Positions 23,681-33,759 of a stretch of DNA of 44,283 nucleotides are shown here, piece after piece. The DNA lies in the NCBI RefSeq assembly GCF_016888125.1, contig NZ_JACSWA010000389.1:1-44283 (forward strand), given 5' to 3'. Positions within the stretch are counted from its first letter, which is position 1, and every line of letters begins with the position of its first letter. A model generated the notes under the pieces. That model had not been told where the DNA came from, made no database searches, and worked only from the letters and a program-made list of their open reading frames with translations. A program made the position numbers and the translations under genes. Source of the DNA: Spirulina sp. CCY15215. GTDB taxonomy: Bacteria > Cyanobacteriota > Cyanobacteriia > Cyanobacteriales > Spirulinaceae.

Positions 23681-24205
23681 CTATTTCTCAGGATGAACTT
23701 GTATCGTTTCTTGAAGTGGCTCGGGAATTGACTCCGCAGACAGGGCTTTTTGTTTATCCAAATCGGCTCGCTTTTTCAGTTTTAGCAAGCATAAGGTGAC
23801 AATAAAGATCGCACCCAGTAAAGCCAGAAAATTAGGTTTGACGTACAAGAAAAATTTGGTTAGCTCCGTGCCTAAAATACAACTTTGTGCGATAGTTGTT
23901 CCCAGTAAAGTCCACTCCTTTCCTCGAAACATTGCCAAACTGATAAAAATTGAAGTTGAGCCAGCAATTAAAGCAATAACCGCAATAATCAATGTCACAA
24001 ATATGGCAAGCGCCGAACTTTCAGGACTAAAATCACGGGAAAGTTGCAGCGTTGCTCCTAAAAGTACCTTAACCCCTTCATCTAGGGCTAAGAAAAAACT
24101 GATGGGAATAACAAGAACTGCATTGAGTAACTGTAGTGAGCCTAATGTCGTCCACTGGGTCAAGGCAGGAGGAATAGATATTTGAGGAATAGATATTTTT
24201 CGCAT
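23681..24205 (-). CDS. Conserved membrane protein, four helices
   Basis: 174 aa, not recognised. Four hydrophobic segments are seen: LLNAVLVIPISFFLALD (27-43), AIFVTLIIAVIALIAGSTSIFISLAMF (68-94), about 98-122, and FLALLGAIFIVTLCLLKL. They are followed by a charged C-terminal tail. The layout resembles small four-helix cyanobacterial membrane proteins of unknown role, such as the DUF3611 type, but I cannot assign it to one. It lies on the same strand between the Fe-S nuclease and queG, with about 60 bases to each, so it could be part of that transcript. Confidence 0.6.
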   Translation of the reverse strand: MRKISIPQISIPPALTQWTTLGSLQLLNAVLVIPISFFLALDEGVKVLLGATLQLSRDFSPESSALAIFVTLIIAVIALIAGSTSIFISLAMFRGKEWTLLGTTIAQSCILGTELTKFFLYVKPNFLALLGAIFIVTLCLLKLKKRADLDKQKALSAESIPEPLQETIQVHPEK

Positions 24206-24268
24206 AATTTTTTATCCAGGTTTAGAAATTTTTTTTTGTAGAAAAGGATTAATGGTGGGAAGGAAATC

Positions 24269-25054
24269 TTATAAAGGAACCTCTTCGATGCTATCCAAAG
24301 AAACAGGGAAATTAAAAGTCTTTATTTTTTCTTTGTTTTCTGGAATTCGCTGACAACGCGCCGCAAATTCGCAGAGAGAGCAGATATTTTTAGCCCGAGG
24401 AACTTGTGGAAAGGGAATATGGTCGGTTTGATAGCGATCGCTGGCCTCTTGAAGTTGAGTTAAAAGATGAGTTAGGTCGTTGCGAGTTTGTTCGTGTTGG
24501 ATGGTATTATAACCGAATTTTAGGGACTGAGGACTAGAACCGACAAACCAATAAGTCAGGGAAATTTGTTCGGGAGTGAAATCCGAAGTTTCCGCTAAAA
24601 TAAAAGGATAGAGACGAGTTTGCCAATTACCGGCGAGGCCGCGTTTCGGGGGTTGACGATGGGTTTTCCAATCGAAAATTTGAGCGCGATCGCCCCTAAT
24701 GATTAAGAGATCGTAGATCGCCACGAGCAAATATCTTCCCCAAGTTAGAGTGCGAGGATGTTCCGCTTCTCGTTCATCGCTGCCCTCTAAGTTAACGACA
24801 TCGGGGGCTGCTTGCACAAGGGAGGAAACTGAGCGATCTAGTTCGGCATTCCCTTGCAAAAGAATCTGAACTGGTAGCCCGAGTTCCCTCTGCTGCATCA
24901 AAAGGTGAAATTGACTTCCCCAAGCGAGGCTTTCTTGCTGGTTTGGCTCAATGGGAGATGCTAATCGATCGAGGTAAATATGTTGATATTTGCGGAAACA
25001 AGTTTCGAGAAGATTGAGATGTCCTTGGGAAATACGAATGGGAGGAGAAAACAT
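24269..25054 (-). CDS. PD-(D/E)XK nuclease, RecB/Cas4-like with Fe-S cysteines
   Basis: 261 aa. The nuclease core is seen in the [17 protein letters not shown] motif (catalytic Asp and Lys, DWKT) with an upstream acidic region YDLLII. Four Cys residues stand in the Cas4/AddB arrangement, one near the N-terminus (Cys19, ETCFRKYQ) and three near the C-terminus (Cys225, Cys228, Cys234), which in those proteins bind a [4Fe-4S] cluster. It is a stand-alone nuclease with no helicase domain and no Cas genes in the window. The start lies close to glmU, which is transcribed divergently with only 83 bases between. A DNA-repair role is a family-based inference. Confidence 0.8.
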   Translation of the reverse strand: MFSPPIRISQGHLNLLETCFRKYQHIYLDRLASPIEPNQQESLAWGSQFHLLMQQRELGLPVQILLQGNAELDRSVSSLVQAAPDVVNLEGSDEREAEHPRTLTWGRYLLVAIYDLLIIRGDRAQIFDWKTHRQPPKRGLAGNWQTRLYPFILAETSDFTPEQISLTYWFVGSSPQSLKFGYNTIQHEQTRNDLTHLLTQLQEASDRYQTDHIPFPQVPRAKNICSLCEFAARCQRIPENKEKIKTFNFPVSLDSIEEVPL

Positions 25055-25137
25055 GGGGAAATTTAGAATCCAAAATGAACCATTTTTGCGGACAATGGAG
25101 ACTGCACTTTTTTAAGCGTAAACAAAATTACAGAAAT

Positions 25138-26487
25138 ATGGTAGCGGTAGCAATTTTAGCAGCAGGGCGGGGAACTCGCATGAAATCGGAGTATCCTAAA
25201 GTTTTACATGAGTTGGGAGGGAAAAGTTTAGTAGAACGCGCTCTTCTTAGTTGCGCGTCAGTGCATCCCTCGAAACAGTTGGCGATCGTGGGATACCAAG
25301 CCGAACGGGTGAAAGAGTCCCTCACGAACTATGAAAATTTAGAATTCGTGGAACAAAAGGAACAATTGGGAACGGGTCACGCTATCCAGCAATTACTACC
25401 TCACTTGCAGGATTTTCAAGGGGATTTATTGGTTTTAAATGGGGATGTTCCTTTGCTGCGATCGCAAACCATTGCTAAGTTATGGGAAACCCACAAAAAA
25501 CATCAAAATGCAGCCACGCTTTTAACGGCTCAGTTACCGAACCCTAGGGGTTACGGGCGAGTATTCTGCGACAATAACAGTTACGTTCAACAAATTGTTG
25601 AGGATCGCGACTGTACGGCGGCTCAAAAACAAAATTCTCGCATTAATGGGGGAATTTATTGTTTCAATTGGCAACAATTGGCCAAGATTTTACCGGCTCT
25701 TAAAGCAGATAATGATCAGAAGGAATACTACATTACAGATGTTTTTGCCATGATGCAGCCGGTTATGGCAGTAGATGTAGAAGACTATCAGGAAATTACG
25801 GGTATTAACGATCGCCGCCAACTAGCCGATGCCTATCACATTTTACAGGCACGGGTCAAGGATGCTTGGATGGCGGCGGGTGTGACTTTAATCGACCCAG
25901 ACAGCATTACCATTGATGATACGGTAACATTACACCCCGATACAATTATCGAGCCGCAAACTCATTTACGAGGTAATACGGAGATCCTTTCGGGCTGTCG
26001 GATTGGCCCAGGCAGTTTGATTGAAAATAGTACAATTGGCGAAGATGTTACGGTGCTGTATTCTGTGGTTAGCGATAGTGAAATAGAAAGGGGAACTCGC
26101 GTGGGACCTTATGCTCATTTACGCGGACAAGTTAAGGTGGGTAAATCTTGTCGGGTGGGCAATTTTGTTGAGTTGAAAAAGACTTCTTTAGGAGAGCAAA
26201 CCAATGTCGCCCATTTGTCTTATTTGGGAGATGCTAAGGTGGGCGATCGCGTTAACATTGGAGCAGGAACGATTACGGCTAATTATGACGGGGTAAATAA
26301 ACATCCTACTGCGATCGACGACGGCACAAAAATTGGCGCAAATAGCGTTCTCGTTGCGCCTGTGATCTTAGGAAAAGATGTTACAGTTGCGGCGGGTTCT
26401 ACTATTACTGAGGACGTAGAAGATGATAGTTTGGCGATCGCACGCTGTCGCCAAACCGTTAAAAAGGGATGGCGCTTGCAGCGTTAA
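25138..26487 (+). CDS. glmU: Bifunctional GlmU (UDP-GlcNAc synthesis)
   Basis: 449 aa from the ATG at 25138 ([15 protein letters not shown]), the conserved family N-terminus; an in-frame extension upstream (21 codons) has no homology. N-terminal pyrophosphorylase domain: [11 protein letters not shown] and the LNGDVPLL metal motif. C-terminal left-handed beta-helix acetyltransferase: hexapeptide repeats with GRIGPG-like turns, [19 protein letters not shown] and [10 protein letters not shown]. It acetylates glucosamine-1-phosphate and then joins it to UMP, giving UDP-GlcNAc for peptidoglycan and lipopolysaccharide. Confidence 0.96.
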   Translation: MVAVAILAAGRGTRMKSEYPKVLHELGGKSLVERALLSCASVHPSKQLAIVGYQAERVKESLTNYENLEFVEQKEQLGTGHAIQQLLPHLQDFQGDLLVLNGDVPLLRSQTIAKLWETHKKHQNAATLLTAQLPNPRGYGRVFCDNNSYVQQIVEDRDCTAAQKQNSRINGGIYCFNWQQLAKILPALKADNDQKEYYITDVFAMMQPVMAVDVEDYQEITGINDRRQLADAYHILQARVKDAWMAAGVTLIDPDSITIDDTVTLHPDTIIEPQTHLRGNTEILSGCRIGPGSLIENSTIGEDVTVLYSVVSDSEIERGTRVGPYAHLRGQVKVGKSCRVGNFVELKKTSLGEQTNVAHLSYLGDAKVGDRVNIGAGTITANYDGVNKHPTAIDDGTKIGANSVLVAPVILGKDVTVAAGSTITEDVEDDSLAIARCRQTVKKGWRLQR

Positions 26488-26510
26488 CAACTGGGATGTA
26501 TTCCCATTTT

Positions 26511-26954
26511 CTACTCTGAGGAACTCCCTTCCTCTTGGAGGGGAGTTAAGACTTCTTTTAAGATAGGAGGCAATTGACGCATAATTTTGCGGCGATCGCG
26601 ATCGACTGCAACTAAAGTAACCTGTGCCGTAAGATATAATTCCTGTTGGTCTGGCGATCGGATTTCGTAATCCCAATTGAGACGAACTCCCTTCAAAGTC
26701 AAATTAGCTTTAACGATCGCAGACTGTCCCAATTGTAAGGCTTGACGATAGCGCAGTGTCAATTCGACCACGGGAAGATCGCATCCCAACTTCACAAGAT
26801 CGGCAAACTGAATACCGAGGGAACTTAAATACTCAACTCGTGCTTCTTCTAGCCAATTAATATAGTTTCCATGCCAAACAATACCAGCATAATCTGTATG
26901 ATGGGGTTGTACCTTAATGGGATAATCAAACCAAGGTTTTTGTTTCATTTTCAT
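26511..26954 (-). CDS. 4HBT hot-dog thioesterase
   Basis: 147 aa with the YbgC/4HBT signature HHTDYAGIVWHGNYINWLEEARVEYL, where Asp in HTDYAG is the expected catalytic residue. It cleaves an acyl- or aryl-CoA thioester. In cyanobacteria a 4HBT thioesterase acts on 1,4-dihydroxy-2-naphthoyl-CoA for phylloquinone; whether this is that enzyme cannot be decided, so no gene symbol is given. It is convergent with glmU and upstream of a repeat element. Confidence 0.82.
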   Translation of the reverse strand: MKMKQKPWFDYPIKVQPHHTDYAGIVWHGNYINWLEEARVEYLSSLGIQFADLVKLGCDLPVVELTLRYRQALQLGQSAIVKANLTLKGVRLNWDYEIRSPDQQELYLTAQVTLVAVDRDRRKIMRQLPPILKEVLTPLQEEGSSSE

Positions 26955-27007
26955 CTTTTATTTTTATTATTTAACCCGAGTTGCTAGTTACAAATATTAT
27001 GTATGTC

Positions 27008-27143
27008 GATCCCCCTAAATCCCCCTTAAAAAGGGGGACTTCCAGATTCTCCCCCCTTAAAAAGGGGGACTTCCAGATTCTCCTCCCTTAAAAAGGGGGA
27101 CTTCCAGATTCTCCCCCCTTATTAAGGGGGGCTGGGGGGGATC
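27008..27143. repeat. Palindromic repeat element with 31-bp tandem units
   Basis: Three near-identical 31-bp units (core TTAAAAAGGGGGACTTCCAG) lie between outer arms GATCCCCCTAAATCCCCC and GGGGGGCTGGGGGGGATC, which are imperfect inverted repeats. The element looks like one of the short non-coding dispersed repeats common in cyanobacteria (MITE-like). It sits between the thioesterase and the hybrid kinase genes. No gene is in it. Confidence 0.8.
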
Positions 27144-27153
27144 AAATTGATAA

Positions 27154-30100
27154 CTAGCAAGTTGAGTTATTTATTCTGTTCTTTAATGTCATTTCCACTC
27201 GTTGATATTCTGCTTGAACTTGTGTGAAAAGAGATTCTGCCCCTACAGTTGTCCCCGATCGCGCCAATTTTTCCAGTTTTGCACAGATATCGGTAAATTG
27301 CATCACGCCAAAAGAGGCACTGCTCGATTTAAGGGTATGAGCGTAATATTCAAGTTGCTTGGCATCCTGATTCGCGATCGCCTCTCTCATCCCCGCTAAT
27401 AACCTCGGACTGTCTTCACAGTAAGACTCAACCAAATCGCGAATGAGACCGTCCGCATCATCACCCCCAATTTCAATTAACTCTTGCCACATCTTCTCAT
27501 CGATCGCCACCAAGTCTAAGTCTTCTTCCTGAGCAACTGGCGAAGATAAAGATTGAGATTGCTTTTGATATCTTTTTAAGGCTTCCACCAAAGTATTAAT
27601 ACGAATGGGCTTGCTGATATAATCGTCCATACCCGCCTCGATACAGATCTCGCGATCGCCCTGCATAGCATTGGCAGTCATAGCAATAATAGTAATGTGA
27701 CTATTCCCCATGTCCCGTTCCCTCTCGCGAATGTGTTGAGTTGCTTCTAAACCATCCATTTCCGGCATTTGTACGTCCATCAGCACAATATCGTAAGACT
27801 GACGTTTTAAGGACTCTAACACCTCTAGCCCATTGGCAGCAACATCGGCTCGATAGCCTAATTTTTTCAGAAGATTGAGGGCAACTTTTTGGTTGACGAC
27901 ATTATCTTCCGCCAACAGAATTTTTAAAGGGAGTTGTTCGCTTAACAGAGCATCAAATTGAGAAGAAGACAACATAGATTCTCCCGTTGAGAGGGGCTGA
28001 GGGATTAATAGGTTGACGAGAATATTATAAAGCTGAGATTGCTTAATGGGTTTATTCAAATAAGCTGCAAAATTAACCCCCGAGGGATCGCGATCGCCTT
28101 GGCCGATAGAAGTCAACATGACTAAGGGAAGTGCTTGACCGATAGGCATTTGGCGAATGCGCTTGGCTAACATCAAACCATCCATGTCTGGCATTTGCAT
28201 ATCGAGAATGGCAATATCAAATTGTTCTCCTGCTTCGAGCCAATGCAGAGCCTCCTGTCCCGAGGATGCCGCTCGGGATATCATGTCAAAGGATTGCGCT
28301 TGTAGGGTCAAAACCTTGCGATTGGTGGCATTATCGTCCACGATGAGCAGGTGTTTATCTTCGAGTTGTCCTTTGACATCGCTGTTTTCTGAAAGAGCAA
28401 CAGGAGCGACAGGAGCAACAATAGTGAACAAAAATACCGATCCTTGTCCCTCTTCGCTTTCCACCCACATTTTTCCCCCCATCAGTTCCGTGAGGCGCTT
28501 GCTAATGACCAATCCTAGCCCCGTGCCGCCAAATTTCCTGGTGGTGGAGGCATCCACTTGACTGAAAGGCTGAAAAAGACGACTGATGCGATCGCGGGGA
28601 ATGCCAATACCCGTATCTTTGACAGCAAATTCAATTTCGCACTGTTGCGATCGCCGGTTGCGGGTACGAACGGAAACCACCACTTCTCCTGCTTGGGTAA
28701 ACTTGACAGCATTCCCTAATAAATTTACCAAAACTTGCCGCAAGCGGGTCACATCTCCCACGATCGCTTTCGGGGTTTGGGGTTCAAACAAATAGGCAAG
28801 TTCTAGCTGTTTCTCTGTGGCTCGAGTGGCGACTAAATCTAAGGATTCTTCCACGCATTGCCGCAGGTTGAAGGGTTGCGCTTCGAGGTCTAATTTACCG
28901 GATTCGATTTTAGAGAAGTCGAGAATATCATTAATTAAGGTCAGCAGGGAATCGCCGCTACCGCGAATAATTTCGGCAAACTCTCGTTGTTGGGGGTTCA
29001 ATTCGGTATCGAGAATTAAACCTGTCATGCCGATCACTGCATTCATGGGGGTGCGAATTTCATGGCTCATGGTGGCAAGGAATTCACTTTTAGCACGGTT
29101 GGCGATTTCTGCTTCTTCTTTTGCCACTCTTAAGGCTGCTTCTGCTTGTTTTCTCTCGGTGATATCCGTCAGAGTTCCTACCAGTCGATAGGGCTTTCCT
29201 TCTTCGTCTCGCTCGCATTTTCCTTTCGCTAAAAGCCAGCGATATTCGCCATCGCGATGCTGCAAGCGATGAATGTTTTCATAAAGAGGTGTTTTGTCGC
29301 TTAAATGGTCTTGAATATCTTGTAGGGCGGTTTCTAAGTCTTCTGGATGCACGCGATCGCTCCAGGTACTCAGTTCGTTGGGGAGAGGAGCATCTTCATA
29401 GCCTAAAATTCGCATCCATGAGGGAGAATAATAGACTTCATTGGTGAGAATATTCAAATCCCAGATCCCATCATTGGTTCCAGAGATAGCCAAGTCAAAT
29501 CTTTCTTTTTGCTCTCGTAAGGAGGCTTCGATTTCTTGGCGACGAATCATTTCCTCGTTGAGATTGTCATTGAGTCGGGAAAGCTCTTGGGTGCGGCTGG
29601 TGACTCGATGTTCGAGGGTTTCATTCGCTTGTTGCAGTTCCCCAAATTTTTCGGCTAGGGCTGCAATCATAGATTGAAAGTTACTCGCGAGAGAGCTTAT
29701 TTCACTGATGCGGGAGTGGGGGAAGCGATCGAGGCTCGAACGTTGCTCGAGTTTTTGGGGTAAGTCTGTGGTGACGGCGGCCAGTTTTTTGATGGGGGAC
29801 ACTAAGCGCCGACTAACTATAACGGCGCTAAAGAGGGTCAGAATGGCGATGAGGAGGACAAAGGCCAAATTTTTGATATAGAGCCATTCTAGGCGATCGA
29901 TATGGGGTTGAGCGGGAATTTCTACGATCAGGGTCCAGGGCAAATCCTTGTCGATCGCCACTTTTTGGATGAAACGAGATTTTCGCCAACGGACCATATC
30001 TGGCAATCCTGGGGTGCTGGGCAGCCATTGAAAAATATTCTGGGTATTCTCTAAAGAACGGATTATTCTTTCTTCCTGTAAATTGAAAGGAGTCATGGCT

Positions 30101-31308
30101 TTGCGATCGCGATCGGAACTGGCAATCACCCGATTTCGACCGTCTAATAAAGTTGCGTGCAGGCGATCGTTGGCAATGCTGAGGCTTGCTTGCAAAACTT
30201 GGGCAATTTCTTCTAACTTTAGAGAACCATAAGCTAAACCGTTCCACTGTTCGTTAACCAGAATGGGAACGCTGATGCCAATGTGAGCAGCATCATTGGC
30301 TCGATCGCCATAAACATCGGTAAAAAAGGGTTGTAAGGTCGCTTGGGTTGTTTGCCAATTTTCTTGTTGAGAAATGTTATCACCAATTACAGTTTTTCCC
30401 GCTTCATTGGTAGCGGGATCGGCAACAATAATGGCTCCTTCTGCATTGGTGGCATAAAGTTTGAGAAAAGAAGGAAAGGCTTCTTTAATCGCGATCGTGC
30501 TGTTTTGCAGGTCTTCTGGGGGGGCATTTTGCAAGTTACGGGCAGTTGTTGCGAGGGCTTGTACGCCATTGAGATGCTGTTGATACCAGCGACTAAAATC
30601 GGCAATTAAGGGGGTTGATGTGGCTTCTAATTCGATTTTAATTTCTCGTTCGAGATTATTGAGGGCTTCCCGTCCATTCAAGATGGTGAGTAATAAGGTG
30701 GGGAAGAAAACGAACGTAATCAGCAGAATAAAAATGGTTTGTTGAAAAGAGATTCCTTGTCTTAATTTTGAATTTTTATTGAGTTTTGTTTTGAATTTAT
30801 GAGAAAGTTTATTAAAAGGAAAATAAGTCACGAACAGGTAAGCCACGATCGCGTTGCACATTCCGTTAACGGCTTGTTTGAGGGCGATGAGAATCGTACC
30901 GTTGATCGAGACGGGCAAAACTGCGCCATAGAATAAACCAACGAGGGGCATTCCTAGACATAGCCAGTACAAACCGTCTAAAAAAACCATATTTTGGCGG
31001 GTTCGGCGCATTAATATGGAAACAAATAGCACTTCGCAGGTAAAGGTAACAATGGCGTAGGGATGATCCCAAGCAAAATAAGTCCAACTACTGGCAATCA
31101 GACTGGCGATCGCGCCCCAAAAGATGCCATAAAAGTAAGCAATAATTAAAACAGCAATACTGCCAAATAAAAAATCAATACCAAAAAAGAAGGTCAGGTG
31201 AAAATAATTGCCTAAATATCCTGCAACAATAAGCAAGATAAGAACAACGAATGCTGGCCAAGAAGAAGGCAAGCGGAGAGTTTTAGCAATTTGCTTTAAA
31301 AAATTCAT
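27154..31308 (-). CDS. Hybrid sensor histidine kinase with two receivers and Hpt
   Basis: 1384 aa from the ATG at 31308 (MNFLKQIAK); an upstream in-frame ATG only reads through tandem TTGGTAA repeats and is not used. Order: a MASE1-like block of five to eight membrane helices (15-165), a further helix, an extracytoplasmic Cache-like sensor (about 230-460), a helix, HAMP, a coiled coil, PAS (about 600-700), HisKA with His749 (MSHEIRTPMNA), an HATPase with DTGIGIP and GGTGLGL, receiver 1 with Asp1036 (LDMQMPDMDG), receiver 2 with Asp1178 (MDVQMPEMDG), and Hpt with His1324 (AHTLKSSS). All phosphorelay residues are intact. The ligand is unknown, and no separate output regulator is adjacent. Confidence 0.9.
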   Translation of the reverse strand: MNFLKQIAKTLRLPSSWPAFVVLILLIVAGYLGNYFHLTFFFGIDFLFGSIAVLIIAYFYGIFWGAIASLIASSWTYFAWDHPYAIVTFTCEVLFVSILMRRTRQNMVFLDGLYWLCLGMPLVGLFYGAVLPVSINGTILIALKQAVNGMCNAIVAYLFVTYFPFNKLSHKFKTKLNKNSKLRQGISFQQTIFILLITFVFFPTLLLTILNGREALNNLEREIKIELEATSTPLIADFSRWYQQHLNGVQALATTARNLQNAPPEDLQNSTIAIKEAFPSFLKLYATNAEGAIIVADPATNEAGKTVIGDNISQQENWQTTQATLQPFFTDVYGDRANDAAHIGISVPILVNEQWNGLAYGSLKLEEIAQVLQASLSIANDRLHATLLDGRNRVIASSDRDRKAMTPFNLQEERIIRSLENTQNIFQWLPSTPGLPDMVRWRKSRFIQKVAIDKDLPWTLIVEIPAQPHIDRLEWLYIKNLAFVLLIAILTLFSAVIVSRRLVSPIKKLAAVTTDLPQKLEQRSSLDRFPHSRISEISSLASNFQSMIAALAEKFGELQQANETLEHRVTSRTQELSRLNDNLNEEMIRRQEIEASLREQKERFDLAISGTNDGIWDLNILTNEVYYSPSWMRILGYEDAPLPNELSTWSDRVHPEDLETALQDIQDHLSDKTPLYENIHRLQHRDGEYRWLLAKGKCERDEEGKPYRLVGTLTDITERKQAEAALRVAKEEAEIANRAKSEFLATMSHEIRTPMNAVIGMTGLILDTELNPQQREFAEIIRGSGDSLLTLINDILDFSKIESGKLDLEAQPFNLRQCVEESLDLVATRATEKQLELAYLFEPQTPKAIVGDVTRLRQVLVNLLGNAVKFTQAGEVVVSVRTRNRRSQQCEIEFAVKDTGIGIPRDRISRLFQPFSQVDASTTRKFGGTGLGLVISKRLTELMGGKMWVESEEGQGSVFLFTIVAPVAPVALSENSDVKGQLEDKHLLIVDDNATNRKVLTLQAQSFDMISRAASSGQEALHWLEAGEQFDIAILDMQMPDMDGLMLAKRIRQMPIGQALPLVMLTSIGQGDRDPSGVNFAAYLNKPIKQSQLYNILVNLLIPQPLSTGESMLSSSQFDALLSEQLPLKILLAEDNVVNQKVALNLLKKLGYRADVAANGLEVLESLKRQSYDIVLMDVQMPEMDGLEATQHIRERERDMGNSHITIIAMTANAMQGDREICIEAGMDDYISKPIRINTLVEALKRYQKQSQSLSSPVAQEEDLDLVAIDEKMWQELIEIGGDDADGLIRDLVESYCEDSPRLLAGMREAIANQDAKQLEYYAHTLKSSSASFGVMQFTDICAKLEKLARSGTTVGAESLFTQVQAEYQRVEMTLKNRINNSTC

Positions 31309-31321
31309 AATATAGGGGATA

Positions 31322-31349
31322 TTGGTAATTGGTAATTGGTAATTGGTAA
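31322..31349. repeat. Four TTGGTAA heptamer repeats
   Basis: TTGGTAA occurs four times in tandem just upstream of the hybrid kinase start. It is a common cyanobacterial simple repeat; its translation gives NYQLPIT-type peptides, which explains a false upstream start of the kinase. Confidence 0.9.
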
Positions 31350-31455
31350 TCAATTATAACTATTCTATCTTTATTTGATTCACTCATGTCAATTTCTTCC
31401 TCTCCTTCCCTATCGGAGTAAAATCGAGAAAAAGTAAATCATTAGGATATCATTC

Positions 31456-33024
31456 ATGCCCTCCAATCTCAGACAAATCGGTTCATTTTTTATTACTTCG
31501 CGGGCGATCGTGACCGCAAATCAGATGCGTCAAATTGAAGGACGAATATTTGACGCAGGAATGCCGGTTGCTGCATTAATGGAAAAAGTGGCTGGATTAA
31601 TTACTCAAAAAATCATTACTCTTTATCCGCGATCGCACTTCGATCGCATTGGTATTTTGGTAGGCCCTGGCCATAATGGGGGTGATGCTTTAGTTGTGGC
31701 ACGAGAATTATACTTGCAAGGCTATGATGTTAGTCTTTATTCTCCTTTTGAAAAGTTAAAAGAATTAACTGCTAGTCATGCTCAATATGCAGCTAGTTTG
31801 GGTATTTCTGGCTATACTAAAATCGAATCTTTAGGCGATCGCGAATTAATTATTGATGGTTTATTCGGTTTTGGTTTAACGCGAGAAATTACCGGAGAAA
31901 TTGCGCGATCGGTCAATTGGGTTAATAACAGTGGTAAACCTGTTATTAGTATCGATCTGCCTTCCGGTATTCATACGGATACAGGAGAAGTTTTAGGGAT
32001 AGCAATTCGGGCAACTCATACCTTTTGTTTGGGGTTATGGAAGTTAGCATTTTTTCAAGATCGGGCTTTAGAATACTGCGGTGGTGCATCTCTGCTCGAA
32101 TTTGGCATTCCCAGCGCAGATATCCAGGCAATTCTTTCCGAAAATCCTCCAATTCAAAGGTTAACGGAAACTATTGCCTTAGAAATTTTACCCCTAAAAC
32201 GTCCTCTAGTCACTCATAAATACAAACAGGGGCATTTACTCCTCATCTGCGGGTCAAAACGCTATGCTGGAGGGGCGATCCTGGCAGGTTTGGGAGCAAG
32301 AGCAAGTGGGGTGGGAATGCTCTCTATTGCTGTCCCAGAGTCATTACAGCCGATGTTAGTTTCTCATTTACCGGAAGCCTTAATCATTGGCTGTCCCGAG
32401 ACGGAAAAAGGCGCGATCGCCTCGTTACCCATTGCTGATTTAGAACAGTTTAGCGCGATCGCCGCAGGACCTGGACTGACTCGGGAATCTAAATCGGCGA
32501 TCGCGCAAGTTTTACAAGCCCCTATTCCCTTAATTTTAGATGCTGACGGTTTAAATATTTTGTCGGAAATGGATGCAGTTTTAACCCTCTCTCAACGGAA
32601 TTTTCCCACCATTCTCACCCCCCATCTCGGCGAATTTAAGCGACTTTTTCCCGATATTTCCCCAGAAAACCACATCGAAGCGGCTCGAGAAGCGGCGCAA
32701 CAAAGTGGTGCTATTGTGTTATTTAAAGGAGCCAGAACCGCGATCGCCTCTCTCCACGGCTCGATCTGGCTCATTCCCGACAGTACCCCCGCCTTGGCAC
32801 GGGGAGGCAGTGGGGATGTCCTGACGGGGTTAATGGGGGGCTTAACGGCGCAGTTAGCCACCTCTGAGCAGCCTTTGGAGGTAGTGGTGGCAACGGCTGC
32901 TTGGTGGCACGCCCGAGGGGGAATTTTAGCGGCAAAAGAGCGCACTGAATTGGGAGTAGATGCCTTTACCCTGACACAATTTTTATTGCCTGTTGCCAAT
33001 TCAATCTTGGCTGCGAATTCTTAA
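31456..33024 (+). CDS. nnr: Bifunctional NAD(P)HX epimerase/dehydratase
   Basis: 522 aa. The N-terminal YjeF_N epimerase domain (about 15-235) shows the GPGHNGGDALVVAREL loop and IDLPSGIHTDTGE. The C-terminal carbohydrate-kinase-like dehydratase (about 245-515) shows AAGPGLTRES, LDADGLN, LTPHLGEFKRLFP and ARGGSGDVLTGLMGGL. The protein repairs damaged hydrated NAD(P)H in the cytoplasm. The ATG at 31456 fits. It is divergent from the hybrid kinase (about 150 bases between) and convergent with the Uma2 gene. Confidence 0.95.
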   Translation: MPSNLRQIGSFFITSRAIVTANQMRQIEGRIFDAGMPVAALMEKVAGLITQKIITLYPRSHFDRIGILVGPGHNGGDALVVARELYLQGYDVSLYSPFEKLKELTASHAQYAASLGISGYTKIESLGDRELIIDGLFGFGLTREITGEIARSVNWVNNSGKPVISIDLPSGIHTDTGEVLGIAIRATHTFCLGLWKLAFFQDRALEYCGGASLLEFGIPSADIQAILSENPPIQRLTETIALEILPLKRPLVTHKYKQGHLLLICGSKRYAGGAILAGLGARASGVGMLSIAVPESLQPMLVSHLPEALIIGCPETEKGAIASLPIADLEQFSAIAAGPGLTRESKSAIAQVLQAPIPLILDADGLNILSEMDAVLTLSQRNFPTILTPHLGEFKRLFPDISPENHIEAAREAAQQSGAIVLFKGARTAIASLHGSIWLIPDSTPALARGGSGDVLTGLMGGLTAQLATSEQPLEVVVATAAWWHARGGILAAKERTELGVDAFTLTQFLLPVANSILAANS

Positions 33025-33040
33025 ACGTAATCCAAATTAT

Positions 33041-33628
33041 CTACCAGATTGTTGCCAAATCTAATACAAAACCAGGTAAAATATTCTCCCCCGATACAGT
33101 TTGGGGATTATTTAATATTTCTACTTCTTGGTTCAATCTATAAATTTCTACTTGTCGTCTTTTCCGGTTGATTAACCATCCTAACTGCGCTCCATTTTCT
33201 TGATATTCCTTCATTTTATCCCGAGTGACTTCTAAAGAATCATTCGGAGACATTAACTCGACAACAAAATCGGGACATAATGGTGCGAATCTATCTTGTT
33301 CTTCTGGAGTTAGGGCATCCCAACGCTCCATTTTAACCCAAGAAGAATCAGGGGCGCGTCTCGCACCATTGGGAAGCTGAAAACCCCCATTAGAATCAAA
33401 CACTTTGCCTAGATTATTCCGGCGATTCCAATATCGTAATTGAAAGTTTAAATCAGAATTGCGATCGCTGGTAATACTTCCAGTCGGCGACATAATAATT
33501 AATTCTCCCGTCGCTGTCATTTCAAATTGCAAATCATCATTATCATGACACAGTTGCCAAAACTGTTCGTCTGTGAGGTCTATCTTTAATTCTAATCCTC
33601 TGGGAAGAAAAATAGTTGATGTGTCCAC
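33041..33628 (-). CDS. Uma2 family protein (PD-(D/E)XK fold)
   Basis: 195 aa. The Uma2/DUF820 pattern is seen: DEQFWQLCHDN near the N-terminus, LIIMSPTG, SSWVKMERWDAL, PDFVVELMSPND (acidic catalytic motif), KMKEYQENGAQLGWLINRKRRQVEIYR and a C-terminal PGFVLDLATIW. Uma2 proteins are abundant in cyanobacteria and are predicted nucleases; functions are largely unknown. It follows the unknown 234-aa gene on the same strand at 131 bases and is probably an independent unit. Confidence 0.9.
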   Translation of the reverse strand: MDTSTIFLPRGLELKIDLTDEQFWQLCHDNDDLQFEMTATGELIIMSPTGSITSDRNSDLNFQLRYWNRRNNLGKVFDSNGGFQLPNGARRAPDSSWVKMERWDALTPEEQDRFAPLCPDFVVELMSPNDSLEVTRDKMKEYQENGAQLGWLINRKRRQVEIYRLNQEVEILNNPQTVSGENILPGFVLDLATIW

Positions 33629-33759
33629 AATCTTTTCTCCAAAAACGCAATGTTAATTGTTTTATCGTACTTCTTTTATTTGTAATCTTCTGAAAAATCC
33701 GATAATGCCCTCTATAAAACTGATAATGTTGTAGTGCGGAACTCTTGCTTGCTTACTCC

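Noticed and set aside
31309..31353. Upstream start for the hybrid kinase
   Set aside because: The added residues (NYQLPIT) come from TTGGTAA simple repeats; the ATG at 31308 begins the natural sequence.
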